Positions 45,567-51,685 of a stretch of 51,685 bases of DNA are shown piece by piece. Below the pieces are notes generated by a model. It was given only the letters and a program-made list of their open reading frames with translations, had not been told where the DNA came from and searched no databases. Where the stretch lies: NCBI RefSeq assembly GCF_000519185.1, contig NZ_JAFA01000051.1, positions 186-51,870 of the forward strand, written 5' to 3'. Position 1 is the stretch's first letter. Each line of letters begins with the position of its first letter. Made by a program: the position numbers and the translations under genes. The stretch is from Paraburkholderia nodosa DSM 21604. GTDB taxonomy: Bacteria > Pseudomonadota > Gammaproteobacteria > Burkholderiales > Burkholderiaceae.

Positions 45567-46006
45567 CTCAACTCTCCTGTTAGCGAGGTTAGCGATCGCC
45601 TCGTTCCGGAGGACGTTCGCCAGCCTAGTATTCCGCGCCCGTCGCAAAGTCAAGCTTGCGGCGGAGAACTTCATCAGGATATCTAAATGATTCCAGTACG
45701 ATGCCAGCCAAGCCACCGGCAGCACCGACGTTAGGGAGTGGCTACGGTTTTTAAATGGAATGGCGTCGGCATATGTCAAGAACCAGCATCGCGTTGGAAC
45801 GCAACGTTCTTCACGTTCCGTTCATTCGTCGTGGTGTCACAACCGGCGAGCGGCTCCGGGTAAGGCACCGACGCAGGCAACGCTCCTTCGCACCAGCTAC
45901 GCAAGACAGGCTGCGAGGTTTGTCGGTTACGCTGACAGGTGTAACGCAAGGCGTGCAGGGCGCAGGAGTCCAAGCTTCGAATCCACGAAACCGGCCAGAA
46001 ATACAG

Positions 46007-46032
46007 AAGGCCGCGTACGAAAACGCGGCCTT
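46007..46032. terminator. Terminator after the small membrane-protein array
   Basis: AAGGCCGCGT (46007-46016) pairs with ACGCGGCCTT (46023-46032) around a 6-nt loop. On the minus strand it is followed by TTCTGTATTTCT. It closes the array whose last gene stops at 46074. Confidence 0.7.
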
Positions 46033-46073
46033 GATTGAAATCGATAGTGAAAGCTGAAACAGCAGTCGTTCGT

Positions 46074-46187
46074 TCAGTGCCAACGCGAGCGACGCTCGCG
46101 ATCTGCCTCACGGCTCTTTTTCACCATATAGCCACCGTAAAAGTAGATGACCAATGTGACAAACAAGGTAAAAAGTGCAGAACCCAT
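46074..46187 (-). CDS. Tiny single-pass membrane protein, type A (array member 1)
   Basis: 37 aa: one hydrophobic segment (SALFTLFVTLVIYFYGGYM) then a charged tail, VKKSREADRERRSRWH. GGAG lies 7 nt before the ATG at 46187. An ATG six bases upstream overlaps the stop of the previous gene (ATGA). Type A members share YGGYM(V/T)xKGREADRxRRS almost exactly. Too short for routine gene finders, but conserved sequence, start signals and coupling support it. No known family recognised. Confidence 0.75.
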   Translation of the reverse strand: MGSALFTLFVTLVIYFYGGYMVKKSREADRERRSRWH

Positions 46188-46189
46188 GC

Positions 46190-46321
46190 TCATTCTCCGT
46201 GAAGTCGACGCGTTCTGTTTGCGCGTTCGCGGTCTGCCTTGCGACCGTTATGGAGCAAAACCAAGGCAAATGCGCTGAGTATGATGACGACTGCCAGCGC
46301 CGCGAAACTCCATCCCATCAT
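46190..46321 (-). CDS. Tiny single-pass membrane protein, type B (array member 2)
   Basis: 43 aa: MMGWSFAALAVVIILSAFAL opens the membrane span, followed by HNGRKADRERANRTRRLHGE. Type B members share an (M/H/R)xNGRKADRERA tail after the helix. The gene's last codons form the ribosome site of the following type A gene, so translation of the pair is coupled. GGAG lies 5 nt before the first ATG. Confidence 0.75.
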   Translation of the reverse strand: MMGWSFAALAVVIILSAFALVLLHNGRKADRERANRTRRLHGE

Positions 46322-46374
46322 CGTTCTCCGTCAGTAGACTATAGCGGTGTACAGAGTAGGCTGCCCGTGCCCAT

Positions 46375-46488
46375 TTACTGCGTCCGCGAGCGGCGCGCAC
46401 GATCCGCCTCACGGCCCTTCTTCACCATATAGCCACCGTAGAAGTAGAAGGCCAACCCAATAGCCAAAGCAAAGAGTCCGAAATACAT
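46375..46488 (-). CDS. Tiny single-pass membrane protein, type A (array member 3)
   Basis: 37 aa, the same length as member 1: MYFGLFALAIGLAFYFYGGY then MVKKGREADRARRSRTQ. The ribosome site GGAG is 7 nt upstream of the ATG at 46488 and lies within the last codons of the type B gene before it. The nucleotide sequence over GGTGGCTATATGGTGAA is identical to that of member 1, so the copies arose by tandem duplication. Confidence 0.75.
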   Translation of the reverse strand: MYFGLFALAIGLAFYFYGGYMVKKGREADRARRSRTQ

Positions 46489-46490
46489 GA

Positions 46491-46619
46491 TTATTCTCCG
46501 CGGACTAGATGTCTTCTTTTGGCACGTTTGCTGTCAACCTTGCGACCGTTGCGCTCCATGAGCATGCCGACCCCGCACAGGCCCAACGCAACGATCATCG
46601 CGACAATGCCGAAACCCAT
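46491..46619 (-). CDS. Tiny single-pass membrane protein, type B variant (array member 4)
   Basis: 42 aa: MGFGIVAMIVALGLCGVGML then MERNGRKVDSKRAKRRHLVR and GE. The tail keeps NGRK and the basic run, but DRER is replaced by DSKR. GGAG lies upstream of the ATG at 46619, and the stop is 2 nt before the next start. Closest relative in the array is the degenerate copy at 47166-47301. Confidence 0.7.
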   Translation of the reverse strand: MGFGIVAMIVALGLCGVGMLMERNGRKVDSKRAKRRHLVRGE

Positions 46620-46634
46620 ATGAAGTCTCCGTTG

Positions 46635-46754
46635 TTATCGACGTCCTCGAGTTGCGCGTTCGCGGTCGGCCTTGCGACCGTTGCGGTCCATGATCAGGCC
46701 CATCGCGGCAAGTAAGATAGCGACTCCCGGTGCACCAAAACTCCAGCTCATCAT
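46635..46754 (-). CDS. Tiny single-pass membrane protein, type B (array member 5)
   Basis: 39 aa: MMSWSFGAPGVAILLAAMGL, then IMDRNGRKADRERATRGRR. GGAGA precedes the double ATG (46754 or 46751). It is the first gene of the 46.07-46.75 kb cluster; its stop lies 15 bp before member 4. The tail is nearly identical to that of member 8. Confidence 0.75.
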   Translation of the reverse strand: MMSWSFGAPGVAILLAAMGLIMDRNGRKADRERATRGRR

Positions 46755-47051
46755 GTTTCTCCGACCGTGGATGCGTTCCAGTTATAGGGTAACACCGCGC
46801 CGGTGTAAGTGCTTAACCATCAGCAGCCGCCCTCGCCTGTTCGTCGAAAAGTGCGCATCCTGTTGCAACCACTGCGATGCGCCCAATGTAGAGCGCCTGC
46901 CAGCCTTCGACTTGGATGGCCACTGAAGCGTCCCGTGCGCGCGTAGGCGCCAAAGCATGGAACGCTCGAAAGAGCGCCCAGCAATGTAAATAACCGCACT
47001 CGAATGCGCGACAACGACGGGACAGCTGAGGCTCACGCTGCTGTCGTCCGC
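46755..47051. other. Spacer inside the small-protein array
   Basis: 297 bp between member 5 and member 6. The 84-codon minus-strand frame crossing it has no ribosome site and no resemblance to the array proteins. It may hold the promoter of the member 5-1 cluster, but I see no clear boxes. Confidence 0.35.
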
Positions 47052-47165
47052 TCAGTCCGATTGCGAACGGCGTTCACGATCCGCCTCCCGGCCCTTCCTG
47101 GTCATATAGCCGCCATACCAGCAGATGGCCAACCCGACAATCAAAGCAAAAACGGCGAAGCTCAT
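47052..47165 (-). CDS. Tiny single-pass membrane protein, type A (array member 6)
   Basis: 37 aa: MSFAVFALIVGLAICWYGGY then MTRKGREADRERRSQSD. GGAGG lies 8 nt before the ATG at 47165. It keeps the exact length and the GGYM..KGREADRERRS block of members 1 and 3 although the membrane segment differs, which points to selection on the tail. Confidence 0.75.
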   Translation of the reverse strand: MSFAVFALIVGLAICWYGGYMTRKGREADRERRSQSD

Positions 47166-47301
47166 TGTTATTTCCTCCGCGGAGAGTACATCCTTTGTTT
47201 GCACGGCGCTCCCAGCTTTGCTGGCGGCTTCGATCCGGGATGATGGCCAGGCCGCACAGCCCAAATGCGACGAACAGCGCGACAATACCAAGCCGAGCTA
47301 T
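47166..47301 (-). pseudogene. Degenerate type B member of the array (member 7)
   Basis: The frame reads RLGIVALFVAFGLCGLAIIP then DRSRQQSWERRANKG, clearly related to member 4 over the membrane segment but with the NGRK tail eroded. No ATG/GTG/TTG start is in place (the equivalent codon is ATA at 47301), and the usual stop before the type A ribosome site is lost. Its position directly before member 6 repeats the B-then-A order. Confidence 0.55.
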
Positions 47302-47333
47302 TTTGGAACCATAGTGCGACGTGAAGGGCGGCC

Positions 47334-47359
47334 AAGCGTTGCAGGCGCCTGCAACGCTT
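47334..47359. repeat. Repeated palindrome, copy 1 (26-bp perfect inverted repeat)
   Basis: Contains the 18-bp palindrome GTTGCAGGCGCCTGCAAC, extended here by AAGC/GCTT on the two sides. It is followed on the plus strand by TTTTAGCGAAATGATGATG. It lies upstream of members 7-6 on the minus strand. The block GCCGAGCTATTTTG at 47292-47305 is shared with copy 2 at a similar distance. Confidence 0.85.
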
Positions 47360-47709
47360 TTAGCGAAATGATGATGCTTTTCACGCATCTTTTGATCCGC
47401 CGTTCGTCGCCGAGGAGCCACTAGTGTGCGCCCAACAATCCGACACGCGACTGCCGGCAACCTTTAATACGAAATTTGCAACGATTTCACTACTTTCTGC
47501 CGGAAATCCCCGCAATTGCCTCAGAAAGACGCGCATATCGCCTCGTTTTAGTCGTCCATTGACAGGGACGCGGGAATAAACCGCTCCTTTCACTATCCGA
47601 CATGCCCCTGCTCTTCCCGGGTCGCCTGTTGCCGACAAGCGTGCCGCACATGCTATGCATGAGGAGATCCGCGAACGCTACCTTTAGCTACGAGCTTGGA
47701 AACCTGTAT
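47360..47709. other. Gap with one possible short gene
   Basis: A minus-strand frame from an ATG at 47536 to 47381 (51 codons, MRVFLRQLRGFPAESSEIVA...) has a weak GAGG ribosome site. I cannot decide whether it is real. Otherwise nothing is seen. Confidence 0.3.
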
Positions 47710-47844
47710 TCAATCTCCTTTGTATCGCCGCCCACCGGTTGCGCGTTCGCGGTCCGCCTTGCGACCGTTGTGGTCCATGACCAGGCCCAAAGCGCCGAGC
47801 ACGAGGGCGACAGCCAGTGCGAAGAAACTCCAACCCATCGTCAT
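47710..47844 (-). CDS. Tiny single-pass membrane protein, type B (array member 8)
   Basis: 44 aa from 47844, or 42 from the ATG at 47838, which has GGGA 7 nt upstream: MGWSFFALAVALVLGALGLV then MDHNGRKADRERATGGRRYK. It is the outermost member, about 410 bp upstream of the next copy, and has no type A partner directly after it. Confidence 0.72.
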   Translation of the reverse strand: MTMGWSFFALAVALVLGALGLVMDHNGRKADRERATGGRRYKGD

Positions 47845-48619
47845 TCCCAGTCCGTAGATGACAGCGGTATTGAGAGTATCACGGCTGCGGCAGCCCCTCT
47901 TCGCGACGAAGGGCTGCCCCAGCCAGTCTGTCAATTTCTGCTGAAACCCGGTCGCGCAGGCGCCCGCGAGTGGGTCCAGGCAAGGCGCGCGCTGGCTCCA
48001 GCCGCTTGATGCTGGGAACCGCCCCTCATGTCGCCGCAAAACACTGTCCCCGTGCATAGGCAAACTCGGTGTCCCCAAGCAGCGCACGCCGTTTCGCCAA
48101 TTTCCCGTTTAGGCGCCTAAAAGGCTAAACCCGGAATGATGCAACTTCTGTCGAGCTTTCGGCGCTTGGTCTGGCGATACAAGCGCAAAATCACTCGGCT
48201 TTCTCGCCGTACGTCCTGCAGCCGGTGCAGAACTCCGCCGCGCTTCTTCATGCAGTACGGGCGTTGAGCGTGCTGGTCCGACTATCACGAGTGCAATTCA
48301 CAGGTGTAAAAAGCCGGCCCCAGTCGTCTATCCGCGGAAGGAGTCAGAGGTTCGTCCGCTAGCACGGAACTCGTCTCCAGCCCTTTCCACCCTGTAATCT
48401 CAAAGGCCCGCCGCTGACAAGGCGATTTGTCGAGCCGTATCGCCGATCCGCTCGCATCGTTGGACACGCGCGCCTTCGATTCGAGCAGCGCTTGGTGAGG
48501 AGCCGCCGCTTCCGTTGATCCGATCCGATGGACAAAGGTCGGTAGAGCAAAAGACGGGGCGACGGTGTTTCCCCTCTGTTGCGAGCCACTGCTTCGTGGC
48601 CCTTCCGAAGCGTCCAGAT
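47845..48619. other. Gene-poor stretch with a 14-bp palindrome
   Basis: No gene supported. TTTAGGCGCCTAAA (48108-48121) is a perfect palindrome sharing the GGCGCC centre of the repeated 18-bp palindrome and lies upstream of member 8. A 118-codon minus-strand frame (48285-48641, GTG start) lacks a ribosome site. Confidence 0.35.
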
Positions 48620-48868
48620 CTACATAAACAGGCGACGGCACCGCAGAAGCAGGGAAAAAATCATTCGTATCAGATAGAGGAATCCGATCGCCCAGCTAAA
48701 GCCCAAGCTGCCAACAGTAAAAAGAAACTTGCCGCCCTCCGGCATACCCCCTGCGTAAAACAACAGACCGACAAGCGCGAGCAGATAGCAGAAGATCGCA
48801 ATCGAAGCACGGCGCGCAAGCCAGTGCCAGCCTAGAAATATTCTCACTGCTGCCTGGAGGCTTTTCAT
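48620..48868 (-). CDS. Small two-segment membrane protein
   Basis: 82 aa from the ATG at 48868, with GGAGG 7 nt upstream. An amphipathic basic N-terminus (MKSLQAAVRIFLGWHWLARR) is followed by two hydrophobic spans (ASIAIFCYLLALVGLLFYAG and FLFTVGSLGFSWAIGFLYLI) and a basic end. Its start overlaps the stop of the gene before it (ATGA). No family recognised. Confidence 0.65.
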   Translation of the reverse strand: MKSLQAAVRIFLGWHWLARRASIAIFCYLLALVGLLFYAGGMPEGGKFLFTVGSLGFSWAIGFLYLIRMIFSLLLRCRRLFM

Positions 48869-49023
48869 TGCTCGTCCTCCGGGCGCTGACGTGCGTCGAA
48901 AAGAACTCCGCCGAATTTCCAACCCGCGATTGCCACTGCGACCAGCGCCGCAAGATAGATCCAGGAGAGTGGCTCATCCAGACGTTGGCCTTGAAGGATG
49001 GCGTATAGGTGTTCGTATTCCAT
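48865..49023 (-). CDS. Small single-pass membrane protein
   Basis: 52 aa from the ATG at 49023 (MEYEHLYAILQGQRLDEPLS), with AAGGA upstream; a longer form from 49095 is possible but poorly signalled. One hydrophobic span (WIYLAALVAVAIAGWKFGGV) is followed by an acidic tail, FDARQRPEDEQ. The stop overlaps the start of the two-span protein gene, so the two are probably a translationally coupled membrane pair. Confidence 0.6.
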   Translation of the reverse strand: MEYEHLYAILQGQRLDEPLSWIYLAALVAVAIAGWKFGGVLFDARQRPEDEQ

Positions 49024-49130
49024 GTCGATTTTTTCCTTGACGTAGACACCCGGGTGCACAGCGCGACGCGCTGCGTCACCTGGGTCAGAACTCATCCTTG
49101 CACGCTGTTGGGAAAGTCAAGTTCGCGTAG

Positions 49131-49466
49131 CTAGTCGAGGTAACCGGCCAGTTGATTGAGCAGTTCTACGCTGAACTTCGGCGCAACGTGCGCCGCATCA
49201 TCTGCGGTCAAAGTCTGGAAGTCTTCGGTCGCGATCGCGTCGCTCGCTGGTAACCTCGACGTTTTGGGGCGCGCCGACGTGGACAATACCGATTCGCGCT
49301 GTGATGCTCGCGTACGCTGCATCAGCTGTTCACGAAGTTCCGCCTCGGCAAGCGATCTGAATACTGCTGCGCGTTCGCGAGGCGTAGTGCAGCGACTCAA
49401 TCGTTCGTACAGCAGCGGCGAAACAAGAGGATTGATCGTAATCGTCATCTCAATTTTGTTGTTCAT
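49131..49466 (-). CDS. ParR-like ribbon-helix-helix partner of ParM
   Basis: A 111-aa protein. The N-terminus NKIEMTITINPLVSPLLYER, then LSRCTTPRERAAVFRSLAEA, has the strand-helix-helix pattern of ribbon-helix-helix DNA-binding proteins. The rest is low-complexity and then acidic. The ATG overlaps the parM stop by 4 nt. In type II partition systems a small RHH protein (ParR) binds the centromere and caps the ParM filament; this gene fits that role by size, fold pattern and place. Identity as ParR is inference. Confidence 0.65.
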   Translation of the reverse strand: MNNKIEMTITINPLVSPLLYERLSRCTTPRERAAVFRSLAEAELREQLMQRTRASQRESVLSTSARPKTSRLPASDAIATEDFQTLTADDAAHVAPKFSVELLNQLAGYLD

Positions 49467-50473
49467 GCCACCTCCCGTTCACGCGCGAGTCCAGCCTCGC
49501 CGACGATCAGGAATCCGTGCGCGTTTGCGAGGCATGGCGAGTCAATCAGTTCGATGACAGCACGCGGGAACGTGTGCCGAATTGCAATGCTGTAGAGCGC
49601 TGCACCACCGCCCGAAAGAATGATCGAGCGGATGTCGTGCAAGCGACCGACTTCGTTCTGCATTTCGGTCGCAACGCTGGTCATGATCGGGTCGGCCAAT
49701 GCGACATACCGTGCGAGATCGATCTTCTTGCCATAGAAATAGAAGGGGGCCCTCTCTCGCAACGCCTTGTCGATACGTTCGATGTCGTCGAGCTGCTCGC
49801 CTTCGTCACGTGAAATGAGTTTCGCGATCCGCTGACAAACGTGTGATACGCCACCGGGAATGCCGCCACTGCGTTTATCGTCCATCGTGAAGCCTTTCGC
49901 GCAGATCCAGTCCGTCGTGAAGTAGCCTACATCGACCAGAAGGTGCGCATCGTCATGTCCAAAGCCACCGCGGCGCCCGCTGGCAGCAAACGCAAGCGAA
50001 CCCAAAGGCTGTGGGATGACTACTACCTTCTCGACCACGACGCGGCCGTGACCAAAGTCATGTTCTCCAGCGAACAGCAGCTTTAGCTCCGTTGAATATG
50101 TTTCCAGGTTGTGAACAGACAGGCCCAAGACAAGACGCTCGATGTGCGTGACACCGGCGAAATGAAACGCGCCAAAAAGCAATGCCGCGTAGTTGTCGGT
50201 CGACACATAGGCGTCTGCGAGCGCGCGGCCTGTCCTGCCGTAAGCCGCAGTTATCGGCACATCAGGGCCAACTTCGTATTCGATGCCCTCGATCGAGATC
50301 TTTGCGACCTTGCGTGTGGGAAACACACTCTCACCGTAGGCTGAAAGCGTGCGGCTCGCGGCCAGCGGCGCGAGTGACGGAAAAATGCCGCTAGTGACCG
50401 CGCCATTCACATCGCGGTATGCGTACTTCGTATTGCCGTAGCCGACGTCAACGGCGAAGACGGGGGTTTTCAA
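49463..50473 (-). CDS. ParM/StbA-type actin-like ATPase for plasmid partition
   Basis: 336 aa of the actin/Hsp70 fold. Phosphate-1 motif is VFAVDVGYGNTKY (about residues 5-17), phosphate-2 LLVDVGYFTTDWI (about 177-189), and adenosine motif SIILSGGGAALY (about 282-293). The N-terminus resembles the PRTRC protein D/Alp-type plasmid actins of betaproteobacterial megaplasmids. I prefer TTG 50473 as start because AAGGA lies 8 nt before it; a TTG at 50503 would add 10 residues. Polymerising ParM pushes replicon copies apart. Confidence 0.8.
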   Translation of the reverse strand: MKTPVFAVDVGYGNTKYAYRDVNGAVTSGIFPSLAPLAASRTLSAYGESVFPTRKVAKISIEGIEYEVGPDVPITAAYGRTGRALADAYVSTDNYAALLFGAFHFAGVTHIERLVLGLSVHNLETYSTELKLLFAGEHDFGHGRVVVEKVVVIPQPLGSLAFAASGRRGGFGHDDAHLLVDVGYFTTDWICAKGFTMDDKRSGGIPGGVSHVCQRIAKLISRDEGEQLDDIERIDKALRERAPFYFYGKKIDLARYVALADPIMTSVATEMQNEVGRLHDIRSIILSGGGAALYSIAIRHTFPRAVIELIDSPCLANAHGFLIVGEAGLAREREVA

Positions 50474-50710
50474 GTTCGGTGTCCTTGAGCGTGGTGTTGA
50501 CAAGATTGTTCGAAAGTCGGAGACGAGCTTTTCCTTCGCTTCGTTTTCCTATCTAACTCCGACTCTGCTGTATCGAGTCTATCCAGTACGACGAGAGAGA
50601 AAGTCGATGAATGCTCACAGGAACAGGGGGGCTTTTGCTCGCTGTCACCGGCCCGTAAAAGCCGAGCTATTTTGCATACCATTGCGCAACGGGATCTGGC
50701 GAGGCGACGA

Positions 50711-50728
50711 GTTGCAGGCGCCTGCAAC
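50711..50728. repeat. Repeated palindrome, copy 2
   Basis: GTTGCAGGCGCCTGCAAC, perfect over 18 bp, followed by GGTTTTCGCAGAATGGTGATG, which matches the right flank of copy 1 (TTTTAGCGAAATGATGATG). The left side shares GCCGAGCTATTTTG (50661-50674) with copy 1. It lies about 240 bp upstream of the parM start. Confidence 0.85.
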
Positions 50729-50909
50729 GGTTTTCGCAGAATGGTGATGTTTTTGTGGAGCTTTCCACTAGACGCGCGCTGAACCAGAGAACGATCCAAA
50801 CGGCGCGAAAAGTGTTCCAAAATTTGCACACTAATAGAACGACCTGCTTTCCACGCGTATCCCTTTAAAATCAAATAGCTATAACGCTATTTACGCTCAA
50901 TGAGGGCAC

Positions 50910-50937
50910 AAAAAGTTGCAGGCGCCTGCAACTTTTT
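50910..50937. repeat. Repeated palindrome, copy 3 (28-bp perfect inverted repeat)
   Basis: The same 18-bp core extended by A- and T-runs to 28 bp. It could also act as an intrinsic terminator (7-bp stem, GCGC loop, T6). It lies about 190 bp further upstream of parM than copy 2. Confidence 0.85.
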
Positions 50938-51430
50938 TGCGAATAAAGAACTAGTCCGTATGATTTATAGACTTTTAAGTTTATTTATTGCGTCAATTGA
51001 TTTAATCAGACAGCATTTCTGACCTATTCGAGCATTCTTTCGCGAAGTCAAGTTTTTTATGGAGTCCCGCGCCTGGCACGTAGCAAGCACACTCACAGGT
51101 ACGGAGAACGCCCGCGCGCAGACGACCCAACGACAGCTGGGATCGGTTTGCCGGGGTCGTCTTGCGGTTTTCTGCAGCGTTAACGCTATCGTTTGCAATA
51201 CCTTGCACGTCACTCGGGTATCCACCGGCGAAGCGACCACTTGCGCTCTATCGCGAGCCACCGTGCCGGAATCCCGCGCCGCAAGTGCACGCTGACCGCG
51301 CTTCACGCTTGTGCAGACTCAGTTCAATCGAATCAACTCCAAAGATTTATGGGGCGGCTCTACCCACGCCGAAGCAGCGTCAATCGCGGACCAACCGATA
51401 TCTAGACGGCGTCAAGCAGCACGGCCGGTC

Positions 51431-51685
51431 AGCGACAACCATCTTGGCCGGTCGACGGGTGTAGTTGTCGCTGGTTAAGAGGCCATGGTTGTCGCTCCTT
51501 CTTCGTAGTTGTCGTTGGGTAATTGTCGTCGGCGCGCGCTCTGTTTGTCGCTGGCCTTACGGCGGCGATAGCTCTCAACATTCAGCTCGAAGATCGTCGA
51601 GTGATGCACGAGCCGGTCGATGGCGGCAACCGTCATGCCGGGGTCGGGGAACACGTCATTCCAGCCAGAGAACGGCTGATTGGCC
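51431..51685 (-). mobile_element. End of an IS21-family insertion sequence (continues beyond the window)
   Basis: Next to the istB end, the motif GTTGTCGCT or a near match recurs in direct or inverted form at 51431-51440, 51464-51472, 51488-51496, 51508-51516 and 51544-51552. Multiple terminal transposase-binding repeats of this kind are typical of IS21-family ends. The outer border is probably at or just left of 51431. Confidence 0.65.
51475..51685 (-). CDS. istB: IstB-like ATPase of an IS21-family element, C-terminal part
   Basis: The last 69 codons of a gene entering from the right edge: ANQPFSGWNDVFPDPGMTVA then AIDRLVHHSTIFELNVESYR and RRKASDKQ, the conserved C-terminus of IstB helper ATPases, which assist the IstA transposase in target capture. 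About 20 extra residues run through the terminal repeats to a TAA at 51475. The ATPase core lies outside the window. Confidence 0.85.
   Translation of the reverse strand, partial: ANQPFSGWNDVFPDPGMTVAAIDRLVHHSTIFELNVESYRRRKASDKQSARRRQLPNDNYEEGATTMAS

Larger units (their letters stand above)
50504..51430. other. Non-coding region upstream of parM, candidate centromere/promoter DNA
   Basis: About 0.9 kb without a supported gene. It holds two copies of the 18-bp palindrome, an inverted repeat AAATAGC-6 nt-GCTATTT (50873-50892) and AT-rich DNA at 50840-51060. This is the normal place for parC and the par promoter. The part right of 51060 shows nothing recognisable. Confidence 0.5.

Noticed and set aside
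46782..47036. An 84-codon minus-strand frame inside the small-protein array
   Set aside because: No ribosome site, no hydrophobic span plus ADRER tail, and composition like non-coding DNA.
48285..48641. A 118-codon minus-strand frame starting with GTG
   Set aside because: It overlaps the end of the two-span membrane protein gene, has no ribosome site and no motif.
47334..50937. The three 18-bp palindromes as ordinary intrinsic terminators
   Set aside because: Each can fold with a GCGC loop and has T's to the right, so termination is not excluded. But identical cores and shared flanking blocks upstream of genes are not expected for unrelated terminators, so I kept them as a repeat family.

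Overview
The window looks like a betaproteobacterial genome of the Burkholderia/Paraburkholderia type. The coding DNA is very GC-rich, and the gene sets fit that group: divergent cysI/cysB, pcm followed by a rhodanese, urtABCDE with ureDABCEFG, and a waaA-kdoO-waaC-manB lipopolysaccharide block. This assignment is inferred from gene content and protein sequence; no search was run.

Layout. 1-2.7 kb: the start of cysI, its LysR-type regulator CysB, and an orphan periplasmic amino-acid-type binding protein. 2.7-9.8 kb: a minus-strand carbohydrate operon (LacI-type repressor, RbsA/RbsC/RbsB-type ABC importer, TIM-barrel isomerase, Gfo/Idh/MocA dehydrogenase) with a perfect 22-bp palindrome just upstream of the repressor gene. 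9.9-11.1 kb: pcm and a rhodanese with a terminator. 11.3-17.3 kb: urtABCDE, the ABC urea importer, behind a near-consensus sigma-54 promoter. 17.3-21.4 kb: an accessory patch (remnant of a methionine aminopeptidase gene, an AbiEi/AbiEii toxin-antitoxin pair, broken genes) separating the urea importer from urease. 21.4-27 kb: ureD and ureABCEFG, with a second sigma-54 promoter and an NtrC-like dyad in the ureD-ureA gap. Urea uptake and hydrolysis therefore appear to be co-regulated by nitrogen status.

27-41 kb: cell-surface genes. These are a large acyltransferase-SGNH protein, a decayed copy of the 3' end of waaA, a foreign-looking family 9 glycosyltransferase, intact waaA, the Kdo 3-hydroxylase gene kdoO, waaC, manB, an oligosaccharide flippase and a family 2 glycosyltransferase. 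Sitting almost on the manB start codon is an IS200/IS605-type element without a transposase. It encodes an apparently intact IscB (RNA-guided nuclease, the ancestor group of Cas9), preceded by a structured stretch that fits its omega RNA.

41-51.7 kb: plasmid-like DNA with lower gene density. It holds a tyrosine recombinase, a lone small protein resembling a recombinase core-binding domain, a StbB-like protein, a ParM-type actin with a ribbon-helix-helix partner (a type II partition pair), a two-gene membrane protein unit, and the 3' end of an IS21-type istB at the right edge. Its most unusual content is a tandem array of very small (37-44 aa) single-pass membrane proteins of two interleaved types sharing a GRxADRER-like tail. 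An 18-bp perfect palindrome also occurs three times in non-coding DNA, once before part of the small-protein array and twice before parM. These two features and the IscB/omega RNA element are the strongest candidates for follow-up.
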